The position numbers and the translations under genes were made by a program. The notes under the pieces were generated by a model. The model did not search any database. It saw only the letters and a list, made by a program, of their open reading frames with translations, and had not been told where the DNA came from. This document shows positions 1 to 9,728 of a DNA stretch of 64,000 bases, piece by piece (the stretch's first letter is position 1; every line of letters begins with the position of its first letter). The stretch is from Mesorhizobium sp. CA14. Its GTDB lineage: Bacteria > Pseudomonadota > Alphaproteobacteria > Rhizobiales > Rhizobiaceae. Location: positions 124,001-188,000 of the forward strand of contig NZ_JAIUHR010000005.1 of NCBI RefSeq assembly GCF_020165195.1. Reading direction: 5' to 3'.

Positions 1-578
1 TGGTCGGCGCAGGAGGAATCGCCGCTGACGCCGAGACCACCGACAATTGCCTTGCCGTCATACAGGGCCAAGCCTCCGCCGAACACGACGAGGCCTCCGA
101 TCGGCTTGCCGATCAGCGGATCGTTGGCGCTGCCGAACGTCGTGGGGTCGCCTGCGTAAGCCACTGCCTGGTTGACCGGATTGGTGGCCTCCAGGCCGAA
201 CAACGGACCGCCTGGCTGCACCCCGGCATAGAGATTGGCTGTCGAAAGCGCCATGTTTGCCAGGCTGAGCCCGTTGGCCGTGTTGGCCTTCTCGGCCGCG
301 ACCAGTCGGCTGCCCGGCCACTGCGCATCGGCCGTGGGTCCGCTGAAGGCAATGGCGCAGACCGTACCGTCGCGGGCAACGATTGCCGCCCATTCATTGG
401 TCTCGAAGCCGCCATTCGCGGTGCCGCCGCTCGCCTTGACATTGGTTTTCAAAGCCTCGAGCAGCTTGTCGTGATCGGCTGGGCAGGGCGCTTGGGCGTG
501 AGCGGCACTCTGCTGCATCGAGCCAAAGGCCAAGACCAGAAGGCCCAAAGCTAGTACCGAAAACCGACAATGAGCCAT
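1..578 (-). CDS. HbpS/GlcG-like heme-binding family protein, secreted (3' end outside window)
   Basis: The reading frame is open from an ATG at 578 to the left edge of the window, giving about 192 residues without the C-terminus. The first 30 or so residues form a Sec signal peptide: a short start, a hydrophobic run (VLALGLLVLAFG) and a probable cleavage near AAHAQA. The mature part has features of the HbpS/GlcG family (formerly DUF336): an 'EKANTANGLSLANMALSTA' helix, a 'GGPLFGLEATNP' turn and a C-terminal 'GGLVVFGGGLALYD ... GGLGVSGD' segment. Family members bind heme or act as accessory proteins of redox or glycolate systems; the role here cannot be told. No clear Shine-Dalgarno sequence precedes the ATG. 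The family assignment is fairly secure, the function is not. Confidence 0.75.
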   Translation of the reverse strand, partial: MAHCRFSVLALGLLVLAFGSMQQSAAHAQAPCPADHDKLLEALKTNVKASGGTANGGFETNEWAAIVARDGTVCAIAFSGPTADAQWPGSRLVAAEKANTANGLSLANMALSTANLYAGVQPGGPLFGLEATNPVNQAVAYAGDPTTFGSANDPLIGKPIGGLVVFGGGLALYDGKAIVGGLGVSGDSSCAD

Positions 579-1666
579 GACCCGCAAACATTTGTTGGAT
601 GTTACCGAACTGACAACCGGCTGCTTTGTTCCTCCTTCATGAAAAGATTTGTAGCCGACCAAGTCCGCTGGCCTGTAAAGGACGCCGGGGCGCGGATCCA
701 GTTGGATCACTGGCCGCATCAAGCGTCGGCGACAGGCCGGATTATGGCGTTGGACAGGCTTGGCCATTTGTCGCGACCGCGGCAGGTTGCAAAGCTATCG
801 GACCTGTCTGAAACATGATCCCCTGAACCGCTCGGCACGCCGACCGAGATGGTGAGAGTGGTTATATGCGCTTTTGCCGATTATCCCAGCCTCGCTGGAA
901 AACGCCTGGCGCATCAAGCGGCTCTTCCGGCGAGGGGAGACGGCCACCGCGCTCGAACGCGGACTTGCTTTGCTCAAATCAAATTGTGCTCCAAGCACCG
1001 TGATCCGCTCAACAAGGCTGCCGTAACCCGTTCTGGCGCTGGAGGAGGACACCCAATGTCTCAATAGCTTGTTCCTGCCTCGAGCTGGAAGCTCAGAACA
1101 TCTTGCCCGCAAATCGGGAAGGTCATATGCCGCTCGGATTGTTGCCCCTTGGAACAACGATGTTGGCGCATCGTTTGGGGCAGATGGAACAGCTTCGCTC
1201 AGATTTCGCCGCAATAGCGCAGCCGGGCTATTGGATCGCTCTCGGACTTCTCGTCATCCCTTATGGATTGGGCGTATTTTGTCTGGTTAGGATTTGCCAC
1301 TGTTCGTAATTGCGTGTGCGGCCCGGTCCGAGGGACGCATCGCTTTCATGGCTAAATTGCCCTTCAAAAGATTGGAACCACTCTCGTTTGAAGCGCGTGG
1401 CGGCCGATAAGGAAAAGAAGATCGCGGCCGAGCGCGAGGCAGACCAAAAATGCGAAGGCACCCCGCCAGGCTGATCTGCGCCAGAAAGACGGGAAAACGG
1501 GCCGGCCGCGACCGCCTGCCGGCCTCGGCGAGCGGCGCGAGAAAAACGGGCGCCGCGATGACATATTCGCAAGTGTCGCCCGTTATTGTCGCAATTCAGC
1601 GATCAAGTCCAAAATATAGTGTTCGGGGTGCCTGACCGTTGCAGCTTTGGCTCACTCGGGTGCGTC
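579..1666. other. Gene-poor region with decayed coding traces
   Basis: No convincing intact gene is visible in about 1.1 kb. A short frame starting with ATG at 1127 (SD-like GGAAGG upstream) runs to 1309 and ends in a hydrophobic stretch; it could be a 60-residue membrane peptide but has no recognisable relatives. From 1349 to about 1618 the plus strand reads as pieces of a lysine/arginine-rich protein in changing frames (start MAKLPFKRLE, then DKEKKIAAEREAD, then a frame ending in SAIKSKI), which suggests a small pseudogene. Nothing else could be supported. Confidence 0.3.
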
Positions 1667-2131
1667 TTACTCCCTCGCATGAGTTCGCATGCGGAATACC
1701 GGCCAATGAAAGATCGCTTCGCGCAACTTGCTGAAAAGCTTCCCTTCGATGCCGATGGCAGACCGAACTTGAATGGCAGCCCATCCGGCTTTCATGGTCC
1801 CGCCGACATGGCAATGGCAGACAATAGCGTGCAACTGCCAATCCGTAAGCTCGAAGAAGCGCTTCGCTTCGCCATAGGTATCGTTCTTCAATCCTTGCGC
1901 GCGCAATATGGGATCGGCGAAAGCGACGCTGAGTGCGGAGTCCAAGGACCGCGCCTTGTCACGCACGTCCAGGGTCATGTATTCCGTCCCGGGGAAGGCG
2001 GCGAGGCACCGCTCGGGATTTCGCTCGAGCAGCATGGCCCAATGTTCCAAACGCTGACGCCGCGTCATAGCCGAAAAAGATGCTTCGACTTCCGCGACCT
2101 CATGCAGTTCTTCAAGTGTCTGATGTTTCAT
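1667..2131 (-). CDS. Hypothetical protein A, copy 1 (154 aa)
   Basis: The ATG at 2131 is chosen because an AGGAGA Shine-Dalgarno sequence lies directly upstream; a longer frame exists but lacks this. The 154-residue product has no signal peptide, no membrane segment and no domain I recognise. It carries a cysteine/histidine patch (IVCHCHVGG) and an aromatic segment with WQLH. The gene follows hypothetical gene B in the same direction with a gap of 180 bases, so the two probably form one unit. A nearly identical copy sits at 58081-58545, differing at only a few residues, which argues that the protein is still under selection or that the duplication is recent. Confidence 0.7.
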   Translation of the reverse strand: MKHQTLEELHEVAEVEASFSAMTRRQRLEHWAMLLERNPERCLAAFPGTEYMTLDVRDKARSLDSALSVAFADPILRAQGLKNDTYGEAKRFFELTDWQLHAIVCHCHVGGTMKAGWAAIQVRSAIGIEGKLFSKLREAIFHWPVFRMRTHARE

Positions 2132-2677
2132 GGCCGTCTCCTGTTGGCGAGGCGCTTTGCCTGCAGAATGCACAGGTCGGAATGGGCCTCAGTCGTCCCT
2201 ATGCAGGCGAACCAGCAGTGCGTCGGGAAGTTCCATTGGCGAGAAAATTTGACAGTGTGCCTGCTTCAATTTCCCGCCGTCTCGGTACCTTGGACCATCC
2301 CAAGCTACGAGCTACTGCGATGCTTGGACCAGCCGTCGGAGCAATGGGTAATCCTTCAGGTCCTTGTAAGGCGTGAGATCTAACTCCCCTGGCACGCCGC
2401 GAAGCTGTTCCTCATCGATCGCTTTCTCATGCCCCTTGTTGACGCCTTGGTAGTGCCGCCAGGTCAGGCCAGCCGCTTTGACCGCATCTCTTTCGATGCG
2501 CGAGGCGATTTGATGGGCGTGCAGATAATGAAGCCGCAAATTGTCCAAGAGAGTTTTTTCAACAATTTCGTGGCACACCAGAAATGGTTCGAGCCGCACG
2601 TCCTTGCCCCTCCACCTGATGGTGCGCGGCAGATGCCGGTCGATGTAAATCGTCATTGCATTCCTGCTGTACCCAGC
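1668..2677. repeat. Direct repeat 1, copy 1 (hypothetical gene pair)
   Basis: About 1.0 kb is nearly the same as 58080-59066, in the same orientation. Similarity starts at TACTCCCTCGCAT and stops after CTGTACCCAGC in both copies. The other copy lacks 25 bases found here around 2345-2370. The two copies are some 56.4 kb apart and enclose most of the window. Confidence 0.85.
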
Positions 2678-2800
2678 AATGTAGGGAATGTCGAACTCGT
2701 GGCTAACCTTGAGTCGTCGATGAAGCGCAGAAACGACATCAGACAGAACGAGGTCGCTGATATCTTCAGAGCTATGATGGACCTCGTCGTCTAGCTTCAA
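2312..2800 (-). CDS. Hypothetical protein B, copy 1 (HExxE-containing, 162 aa)
   Basis: A 162-residue soluble protein of unknown function. Its most notable element is FLVCHEIVEKTLL followed by HYLHAHQIASRIE, that is, an HExxE motif with further His and Glu residues about 20 residues on. This could be a metal site, but it does not match a classical HExxH peptidase and I do not claim an activity. A basic segment (RHLPRTIRWRGKDVR) precedes it. It lies upstream of gene A in the same direction. The paralogue at 58680-59090 has lost the native N-terminus and its C-terminus is frameshifted, so this is the intact copy. Confidence 0.65.
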   Translation of the reverse strand: MKLDDEVHHSSEDISDLVLSDVVSALHRRLKVSHEFDIPYIAGYSRNAMTIYIDRHLPRTIRWRGKDVRLEPFLVCHEIVEKTLLDNLRLHYLHAHQIASRIERDAVKAAGLTWRHYQGVNKGHEKAIDEEQLRGVPGELDLTPYKDLKDYPLLRRLVQASQ

Positions 2801-2864
2801 GTCCGCTCCTGCGTTCTCCAGCTCGAAGCATCCGCCACACGGGCGAGCGCTTAGCGATCGTTTT

Positions 2865-3707
2865 TTACTTGTTGACGATGATGCGCTGCTTGTCCCGGTT
2901 TTGGGCGTAAGTGGCCTTATCGTAGGCAGTTTGCGCCTCCAACTGGTCCTTGGTGAAGTTCGTATAGAGATAACGGTTACCGTTCTTGTCGGTCATGAAC
3001 TTGAGGTTCTCCATACCGACGGCGACCTTCTTTTCGCCAATGCCAAGAAAGCCTCCTACATCAACGATTATCGAGTCGACCTTCTTGTCACCCGTCAGGA
3101 TAACGTCGCCGATCTCGCCTACCTTCGCATCATCTGCGCCATAGACGTTGGTTCCGATCAGATTTGCCGCACTGATTTTGTCTGACGGCATTTCGGTCAA
3201 GGTCGACTTGTCGATCGAGGCCGTCGCAGTGGTATCGGTTTTGCCATCGGCCGCCTGGCTGTTGGTCGGTTGGGTCGTCGACGCTGCCGCGGAATCATAA
3301 GCCTTCGTATCGAAATTGGGTTGAGCTTTGAGCTCATCCTTCGTCGTTTTTGCGACTAACCAGAGATCGCCCTTCTTGTTGACCCATTCGAGCTTGCCGA
3401 AATCATAGGCCACATTCTTTTCCCCCACGCCAAGGAACCCGCCGACGCCAATGACGACCAGTTTGGCGTTCCCGTCCTTGTCCAGGACGATGTCATTGAC
3501 ATTGCCGATCTTCGTCGCGTCATCAGCGGTGCTGTCATAGACCGCTGCCCCCATGATCTTGGAGACAAGCTTGCCATCAGTGACCGGGGCAACAACCCCC
3601 GTCTGGGTAGCGGGCTTGTTGGTATTTGCGGCGTGAGCACCCGCTGTGCAGAGCGCCGTCGACATGAGAGCAGCCGTGGCGGCCGTAGCTAGTAGCTTGC
3701 GGACCAT
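2865..3707 (-). CDS. Secreted PRC-barrel domain protein, two repeats
   Basis: The ATG at 3707 is set by a strong AGGAGG Shine-Dalgarno sequence nine bases upstream. The 280-residue product starts with a Sec signal peptide (MVRKLLATAATAALMSTALC, cleavage near AGAHA). Two PRC-barrel repeats follow, at roughly residues 45-120 and 175-250; each contains a 'IGNVNDIV'/'VGEIGDVI' strand and a matching VGGFLG[VI]GEK loop. They are joined by a Thr/Ala/Ser-rich linker. Proteins of this build are common in Rhizobiales and are thought to be periplasmic, often linked to stress; no enzymatic role is expected. It stands alone in its direction, next to the hypothetical pair B-A. Confidence 0.85.
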   Translation of the reverse strand: MVRKLLATAATAALMSTALCTAGAHAANTNKPATQTGVVAPVTDGKLVSKIMGAAVYDSTADDATKIGNVNDIVLDKDGNAKLVVIGVGGFLGVGEKNVAYDFGKLEWVNKKGDLWLVAKTTKDELKAQPNFDTKAYDSAAASTTQPTNSQAADGKTDTTATASIDKSTLTEMPSDKISAANLIGTNVYGADDAKVGEIGDVILTGDKKVDSIIVDVGGFLGIGEKKVAVGMENLKFMTDKNGNRYLYTNFTKDQLEAQTAYDKATYAQNRDKQRIIVNK

Positions 3708-4450
3708 TGTGAAATTCCTCCTGTTGCCTGGTCGATTGAGGTCGGTATCTGCCAACGTCAATTCATCCAACGGAAGGAACTGCCTTCCGTTCCGGCAGGG
3801 GGCCAATGTCGCAGCCGGCGCCAGACTGAAGGCTCACGCAGAACCTGTGCTAGATTGCCAATAGGCTGCGCGACAATTTCTGGCGCGGGTGCCATCCCAT
3901 GTCCCCCGGCGGCATAGCGTTCTTGGGGGTTTTCAGGCGGTGGCTTTCCGCGAGCTGGCTCTCAAATTGAGATCCGAGCGCGACTCTGACCTTGCCCTGA
4001 TGGATAGTTCGCCAGCACGGTCTCCAGCGGAAAAGACGCGCCGTTTTAGCGTTCAGCTCATTCCAGAACGCCAGGATTTGGAGCCGGTGCATAGCTATGC
4101 CTGTAACAATGAAATACTTTGCCGAACCGCATCGATTTGATTGACAAGCGCGCCTCGACGAGCTTTCGACTTTGCACGGGGTTTACGGTCCCCATCCCAA
4201 ACGAAGACAATCCCGAACTTGGTTCACGGGCAAAAGCTCCTCGGCATCCAAAACGTAAAACGCCGGTCTAAACGCTGAGAGGCAGAGCGCCTCTGCCTGT
4301 TCTCACTTGACCTGCGATGGGCATGCTGACCGCAACGGGAAAGAGGGCGTTATGAGGCTCCTTGCTAGCGTTGGTGGCGCGCTAGGGAACCATACTGGGC
4401 AGCGGCCCGCCCGAGAGCCGTTGCCTGTTCTGCCGACAAGAACGCGAGCC
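3708..4450. other. Intergenic region with a hairpin
   Basis: No gene could be supported in about 740 bases between the PRC-barrel gene and polX. A perfect hairpin is present at 4280-4298: arms AGGCAGAG and CTCTGCCT around a CGC loop. It lies about 150 bases downstream of the polX stop and could end polX transcription, but no T-run follows it on either strand, so this is only a possibility. Confidence 0.4.
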
Positions 4451-6157
4451 TCATGCGACAGCTTTCCGCGTAGGCGAGCGGCGCCTGCCGCCGGTCTTGG
4501 ACGTGCACTTGCGCTTTGAAAGGTGCGCAAGCAGAGCCGCCAAACCCATCGCATTGAGAACCCGCGTCCTGGGGACACCTCCCTTGCGGGCCATCTCGAC
4601 ACCCCAATGCATGTGGTCGAGTTCGCGGATTGAATGAGCGTCCGGATTGATGCTGAAGATGCAGCCATAGTCGAGTGCCTTTTGATGCCACCGCCAGTCG
4701 AGATCGAGCCGCCACGGATGGGCGTTGATTTCGACAGCGACGCCATGTTTAGCGCACGCTCTGAGGACCTTGTCGACGTCGAGCTCGTAGCCTGGACGAC
4801 GCAACAATTGGCGACCGGTCATGTGCCCGATGATTGTCGTGAGAGGGTTCGCGATTGCCTCAACGATCCGCTCCGTCTGCTCTTTCTCAGACAACCGGAA
4901 GCGGCTGTGCACGCTCGCGACAACGAAATCAAACTGCTTCAAGATGTGCTCCGGATAGTCAAGCGAGCCGTCGGCCAGGATGTCTGCCTCGATGCCCTTC
5001 AGGATACGGAATTCGCCACCGTACTGCCTGTTCAACCGATCGGCTTCGCGGTGCTGTTCGGCAATCTCGTGCGATGAGAGCCCACCCGCGTAGTGGGCCG
5101 ACTGTGAATGGTCGGCGACACCATAGTACTCGAACCCGCGCTTACGGGTCGCTTCGGCCATTGCCTCAAGCGTCTCGGTGCCATCGGATGCAGTCGTATG
5201 AGAATGCAGGATGCCATGCAGATCTTCGTCCCGGACGAGGGTAGGAAGTTGCCGCCTCGCTGCCCGCTCAATCTCGCCCTTGCCTTCGCGCAGTTCAGGT
5301 TCGATGAACTGCAGGTCCAACGCCTGGTAGATTTCCTGTTCTGTTGCTGACGCGATCAGCTTTCTGCCGCGGTAGAGCCCATCGGGTCTGAGGGCGAACC
5401 CCCTCTCGGTCGCGTGCATCCTCAATTGCTCAAGATGGGCCGCCGAACCGGTTGCTTCGAGTAAGCTCGCGCCAAAGTGCTTGTTGTCGGCGACCACAAG
5501 CCTGAGGGTGGACTGCTCGATTTCGGTCCGCCTCTTCCCAAGAGCGACCAGCGCGAGGTCGGAAACAAGTTCGCAACCGCGCCGGAAATCCCCGGCGATT
5601 TCCACGCGCGAAAACTCGGGGTGCTCTTGCGCCACTGACATGACCGCATGCTCAAGAAGAGCGGCGGCCTTGTGCAGGTGTAGCCGGGTTTCGCTGCTTC
5701 GCGCGATAGCCAGATTTTGCAGGATTTTTGTCTGAAGCGAAGCGCCGAGGCCTTTGACTGGCCGGATGCGATCTGCCTTTGCCGCGGCTTCGAGCTCAGC
5801 CAACGAGTTCACGCCGAGCGCCTGATGAAGCTTCAGGATCTTGTCGGGCCGAAGGCCCGGTATGGCAAACAGCTCCAGCACACCTGCCGGCACCTCCTCG
5901 CGCAGTTTCTCAAGGCTCGGGTGCGTGCCCGTTTCATAGAGCTTGCGCACGATATCTGCGATTGCGTCACCGATACCCGGGATCCTGGTGAGGGCGCCTG
6001 CCGCGATGATCCGATCGAGCGGCTGCGACAACGCAGCCAGACTATCGGCCGCGCGCAAGTAAGCCTTGGTGCGATAGGGATTGTCCCCGCGCAGCGACGT
6101 GCGATGTGCATATTCCCTTAAGAGGCTGGCGACCTTCCGCGTATCGGTTTTTGCCAT
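4451..6157 (-). CDS. polX: PolX-family protein with PHP domain; polymerase site altered
   Basis: The 568-residue length and domain order fit bacterial PolX: a helix-hairpin-helix and fingers/palm region (about 1-295, with IPGIGDAIADI and PGLRPDKI as HhH motifs, ending in FIEPELREGKGEIE) and a C-terminal PHP phosphoesterase domain (about 310-550). PHP metal ligands are visible: HSH at 318-320, D325, GIEADI, ASVHSR and NPDAHS. In contrast the palm motif, usually GS-x-RRG-x-E-x3-D-x-D, reads GDFRRGCELVSDLAL: Ser is Asp and the second catalytic Asp is Ala202. Family knowledge predicts 3'-5' exonuclease or phosphatase activity from PHP and weak or no DNA synthesis. It lies upstream of a broken ligD in the same direction, which suggests an old end-joining or repair module. 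Confidence 0.88.
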   Translation of the reverse strand: MAKTDTRKVASLLREYAHRTSLRGDNPYRTKAYLRAADSLAALSQPLDRIIAAGALTRIPGIGDAIADIVRKLYETGTHPSLEKLREEVPAGVLELFAIPGLRPDKILKLHQALGVNSLAELEAAAKADRIRPVKGLGASLQTKILQNLAIARSSETRLHLHKAAALLEHAVMSVAQEHPEFSRVEIAGDFRRGCELVSDLALVALGKRRTEIEQSTLRLVVADNKHFGASLLEATGSAAHLEQLRMHATERGFALRPDGLYRGRKLIASATEQEIYQALDLQFIEPELREGKGEIERAARRQLPTLVRDEDLHGILHSHTTASDGTETLEAMAEATRKRGFEYYGVADHSQSAHYAGGLSSHEIAEQHREADRLNRQYGGEFRILKGIEADILADGSLDYPEHILKQFDFVVASVHSRFRLSEKEQTERIVEAIANPLTTIIGHMTGRQLLRRPGYELDVDKVLRACAKHGVAVEINAHPWRLDLDWRWHQKALDYGCIFSINPDAHSIRELDHMHWGVEMARKGGVPRTRVLNAMGLAALLAHLSKRKCTSKTGGRRRSPTRKAVA

Positions 6158-6248
6158 GGTCGAGGCAAACGGGGCTAATCTTCGCAGGTTCCATCAGGCC
6201 AAGGGAGCGAAACCTTAATCCAGTCTTGCTGCCTTTCGCGGAATAGGG

Positions 6249-8173
6249 CTACAGATTTGGCAATGATTGGTCGGCTCGACCCCATCCCGCCAGGGATTTG
6301 CTGGCTGCGCGTTTCTTCAATTCAGCAGCATCGCCAACGTGGAAATGCGAAGGCGCATCTATCGTCTTCATCTCCGCCCAGGTGATCGGCGCCGCGACCG
6401 GAGCGGCCGGTCGGGACCTTGCGCTATAAGGCATGATCGCGGTCGCCCCACGCTGGTTGCGCAAATAGTCCACAAAGATGCGACCCTTGCGGCGCGCCTT
6501 CGGCAACGCGGCCGTAAAGTGAGAGGGATCACTCTGAGCGACCGCTTGAGCGAGACGATGCGCGAAGTCTTTCACTTGCGGCCACTCGGCCTGAGGGGTG
6601 AGCGGCGCGATGACATGCACTCCTTTGCCTCCAGTCAGTATAGGGAAAGTCGTAAGTCCCAGCGATTTCAAAATGTCACGAAACTGGAAAGCGGCGGCGC
6701 GGACAGCTTCGAAATCGAGACCCTCATCTGGGTCAAGGTCGAAGACAAGGCGATCGGCCTTCTCGATATCCTCGATCCGGGCGCCCCACCCATGCAGCTC
6801 GATCGTTCCCATCTGGACGCAGATCATCAACCCATCGGCATCGTCGACATAAAGGTACGGCTCCTCGTGACCGTCCTTTTCCGTGATACCGACGTGGTGG
6901 ACTTTGTCGCCAAAGCTCCCGGCATCATGCTTCTGGAAGAAGCACTTCTTCGCGCGGCCCTGCGGACAGCGGACAAGGCTGATCGGCCTGCTGCCGACCC
7001 AAGGGAGCATGATCTCGGCGACGGCCGCGTAGTGGTCGGCGAGCTCTCCCTTGGTGATATTGGCCTCCGGATAGATGACGCGGTCACGGTTGCTGATGGC
7101 GATGGCGTTCGCCGGCGACCCGGTCAGCTTGGCCGTGCGACGTTCCGTCTCCAGCACGACCGCCTCCGGCTTCTTGTCTTCGCGCAGACCGAGATAGCTC
7201 GGATGTCTCAACGTTCCTTCGTTGGTCATCTCGGTGAAGGCAACCTCCGCGACCAGCTTGGGGCGAAGCCAATGTGCTCCGCGAACTTCGGCTCGCGGCG
7301 CCTCGACCGTCGCGGCCTTCTGCTCGAGCGGTGCCATGATCTTCATGAGACGGAAAAGTTCAGCTGTATCGAAGCCGGTGCCGACTTTCCCCGCATAACG
7401 CAACCTGCCGCCGTCATGCACTGCAAGGATCAATGAGCGGAACGCGGACCTTGTCGGACGGCGTCCAGCCGGCAATCACGAATTCCTGACGCTTGATGCA
7501 CTTGATCTTGAGCCAGTTTCTGCCGCGGGCCGCCACATAATGCGAATCGGCGAGCTTCGAAACCACCCCCTCGAGACCGGCCGCGCAAAAGCGCTCGAGC
7601 AGCTCTTCTCCGCGACCCAGGATATGATCAGAGTACCGAAGCACAGGGTGCTTCGCGGGCAAAATTGCCTTGAGCTTTTCCTTGCGTTCAAGGAGAGGAC
7701 GCCTCGTGAGATCTTCGCCGTCGAGCTGAAGCAGGTCGAAGGCATAAAAGTCGATGGTCGGCACCCTTTAATGCGTTCTGAAGCGCCTGGAAGTTTGATC
7801 TTCCGTCGGCATCGACGACCACGGCCTCGCCGTCGATTAGGGCGGAGCGGACCTTGAGCTTGCGGGCTTCCGAAAGGATGGAGGGAAAACGACCAGACCA
7901 GTCCAGGCCAGATCGCGGTTAGGCGCGCGCTTCGCCGCTGCCGACGGCAACGAGAATGCGATAGCCGTCATATTTCATTTCGTGGATCCAGCGGTCGCCG
8001 GCAGGGACTACGTCGACGAGCGTTGCCAGTTGGACGGGCCGAAAATTGGGCGGCCTTAATGGGGCTTGGTCACGGGGAGGGGACTTCGTTTGAAGAATGC
8101 TCGACCCATCAACTCCCTTCGCTCGATCACGCCCACCGTCCATACTCACGAGGAATGGCTTGACGTCCTCCAA
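6249..8173 (-). pseudogene. ligD: ligD pseudogene (ATP-dependent DNA ligase/polymerase)
   Basis: The sequence matches the intact ligD at 30988-32898 along its whole length but is broken in three places. The ligase N-terminus with the nucleotidyl-lysine motif (EMKYDGYR) reads from 8173 to a TAA at 7919-7921, where the intact copy has TAC (Tyr). The next part stays open in the same frame until near 7760, where two bases are missing and reading shifts to the frame ending at 7414. A second shift near 7440-7460 leads to the long remaining frame (408 codons) carrying the rest of the ligase OB region and the complete polymerase domain. The C-terminal polymerase part might still be made alone, but no start signal supports this. 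Confidence 0.9.
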
Positions 8174-8446
8174 CGCAGGACCGCTTTTTTAGTTTCGCCG
8201 CTGGCGGGTGGGCGCAGCGCTAATGATCGCCAGAACTGCGGAAAGGGCGAAAAGTTATGGCGCCTTTAAACGTCTGCCGGTTGCGCTCCGGAAGTTGCGT
8301 AAAAGGCAATTGATGGGTCCTCTCCAGGCAGAAGCTGATCGTAGACCTGCGGCGGTAGCCGCCTATTTGAACACGTCTCTTGAAGCCCACCGTCCGGCAG
8401 AGTCGGCGACGCCGCAATATTTCTCCCGCCACTTTACGAACTCGCC

Positions 8447-8712
8447 ATGATGCCGCCTGATTCCGACGAGGGCAAGCATCAGCCGCAAAGTGCCTGGGCG
8501 TGCTGTATCGTAGTTGGCCCAGCGCGAGCGAAAGGCCTTGTGCTTTGCCGCAGTTGCCAGCAGCTCGACATCAGTGGCAGCGGGCTGCCCAGCGAGGCTC
8601 GGATCCAAGGATCTCAGAGCGGATTATCGGGCAATGGCGCCGATGATGTTCGACAAAACCCCGCCGTCATTCGACAACATTCTTTCCAGAATCGAGAAAT
8701 TCCAGGAGCGCA
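8447..8712. pseudogene. Remnants of an AbiEii-type nucleotidyltransferase toxin on opposite strands
   Basis: Two adjacent pieces resemble consecutive parts of the AbiEii (PF08843) C-terminal region but lie head to head. The minus strand (about 8608 to 8480) reads VELLATAAKHKAF, RWANYDTARPGTLRL. The plus strand (about 8599 to 8712) reads DLRADYRAMAPMMF, PPSFDNILSRIEKFQERIN. In family members these follow each other on one strand. A small inversion would explain the arrangement. No N-terminal GG/S-x-D-x-D nucleotidyltransferase core and no AbiEi antitoxin were found. The match is from memory of the family pattern, so confidence is moderate. Confidence 0.45.
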
Positions 8713-8765
8713 TCAACGGGTACGCCCCCGAGACCACGGGCGATCTCGCGACACACTATAATATG

Positions 8766-8779
8766 GTCACTATAGTGAC
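8766..8779. promoter_or_regulatory. 14-bp perfect palindrome in an AT-rich segment
   Basis: GTCACTATAGTGAC is a perfect palindrome. Just upstream is CACTATAATATG, which repeats half of it (CACTATA). It could be an operator left over from the degraded region; no adjacent intact gene requires it. Confidence 0.3.
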
Positions 8780-9257
8780 TGGTAAAGCTGAAGGTTTGCT
8801 TATCGCTATGCGCGCATGCGCCTGGCGGAGATATTTGGAGCGAACTTCCGCGTGAGCTCAGCAGACAAATAGCCGGCTCCAGATCAGGAGTCCGCCCCTC
8901 GATCGCCTCTACTCGAATAGCCGGGACCGGCGCTCGGGCCGGGCGGCGGATGGGCTTGGCTCGTCGGCCTTGAAAGCACCGCCCGCCTTCTTTGAGGCGC
9001 AATGCCAATCGAGCAACGCGACCGTCGCAGAACGACAATTTCCTTCGAGATTAATGTCACGCTAGAAGGATTTCTTATAGCAAAAATTGTGAAAATTATA
9101 GATTGAGTGCCAATAACCTGGATCGTACTATAGCACAAACCTAACAATTAACTCAGAATTATTGGTAACACAAACCGCAACCGTAGGTACTCCAGCCGAC
9201 TATGATCTTCAATCGGCAGGCGTCCCTTAGCCTATTGCGCTTCAAGGAAAACGCCCG
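8780..9257. other. Intergenic region upstream of the truncated permease
   Basis: No gene is supported here. The part from about 9050 to 9175 is unusually AT-rich for this window (for example AAAATTGTGAAAATTATAG and ACCTAACAATTAACTC), which would suit a promoter region or a recombination junction. Nothing more specific was recognised. Confidence 0.3.
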
Positions 9258-9728
9258 ATGGGTGGTTTTACTGCTCAATTTGCTGCCGCCCTCACCGTAA
9301 CCGTCAGCCTTGGACTGATCAGCGGCTGCCTGGGGACGGCCGTGGGATTGCTTCTGGCGATCTCGAAAGGCACGGCGCACTCGTCGCTCGCCCGCATCGT
9401 GACGGCCTACACCACGATTGTGCGCGGCGTGCCTGAGCTTCTCATCATCCTGCTCATCTATTTCGGCGGCACCACGCTCGCAAGCAGGCTGGCCGGGCGC
9501 TATGTCGAGGTGAACGCGTTCAGTGCCGGCGTCATCGCGCTTTCAGTGGTTTTCAGCGGCTATGCGACCGAAGTGTTCCGCGGTGCGATCGCCGCGGTGC
9601 CCGCCGGCCAGACCGAAGCTGCCAAGACGCTTGGCCTGAGCGCTTGGCAGCGCTGGCTTCTCGTCATCGGGCCGCAGATGCTGCGGCTTGCGCTGACGGG
9701 GACGCGCAGGACGGTGGCGATCTCGTAG
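9258..9728 (+). pseudogene. Truncated amino-acid-type ABC transporter permease
   Basis: The 156-residue frame matches the N-terminal two thirds of HisM/GlnP-type permeases: membrane segments at about 10-35 and 60-85, the IVRGVPELLIILLIYFGG segment, and the EAA-loop region GQTEAAKTLGLSAWQRW followed by IGPQMLRLAL. After this point the usual 'PGL...KDTALVS' segment is missing and the frame stops within nine residues, so about 70 residues are lost. The matching binding protein and ATPase genes are absent. The break near 9697 joins the permease to unrelated sequence. A functional product is unlikely. Confidence 0.75.

Noticed and set aside
795..1214. Minus-strand 139-codon frame
   Set aside because: No Shine-Dalgarno sequence, no recognisable motif and a composition typical of random high-GC frames.
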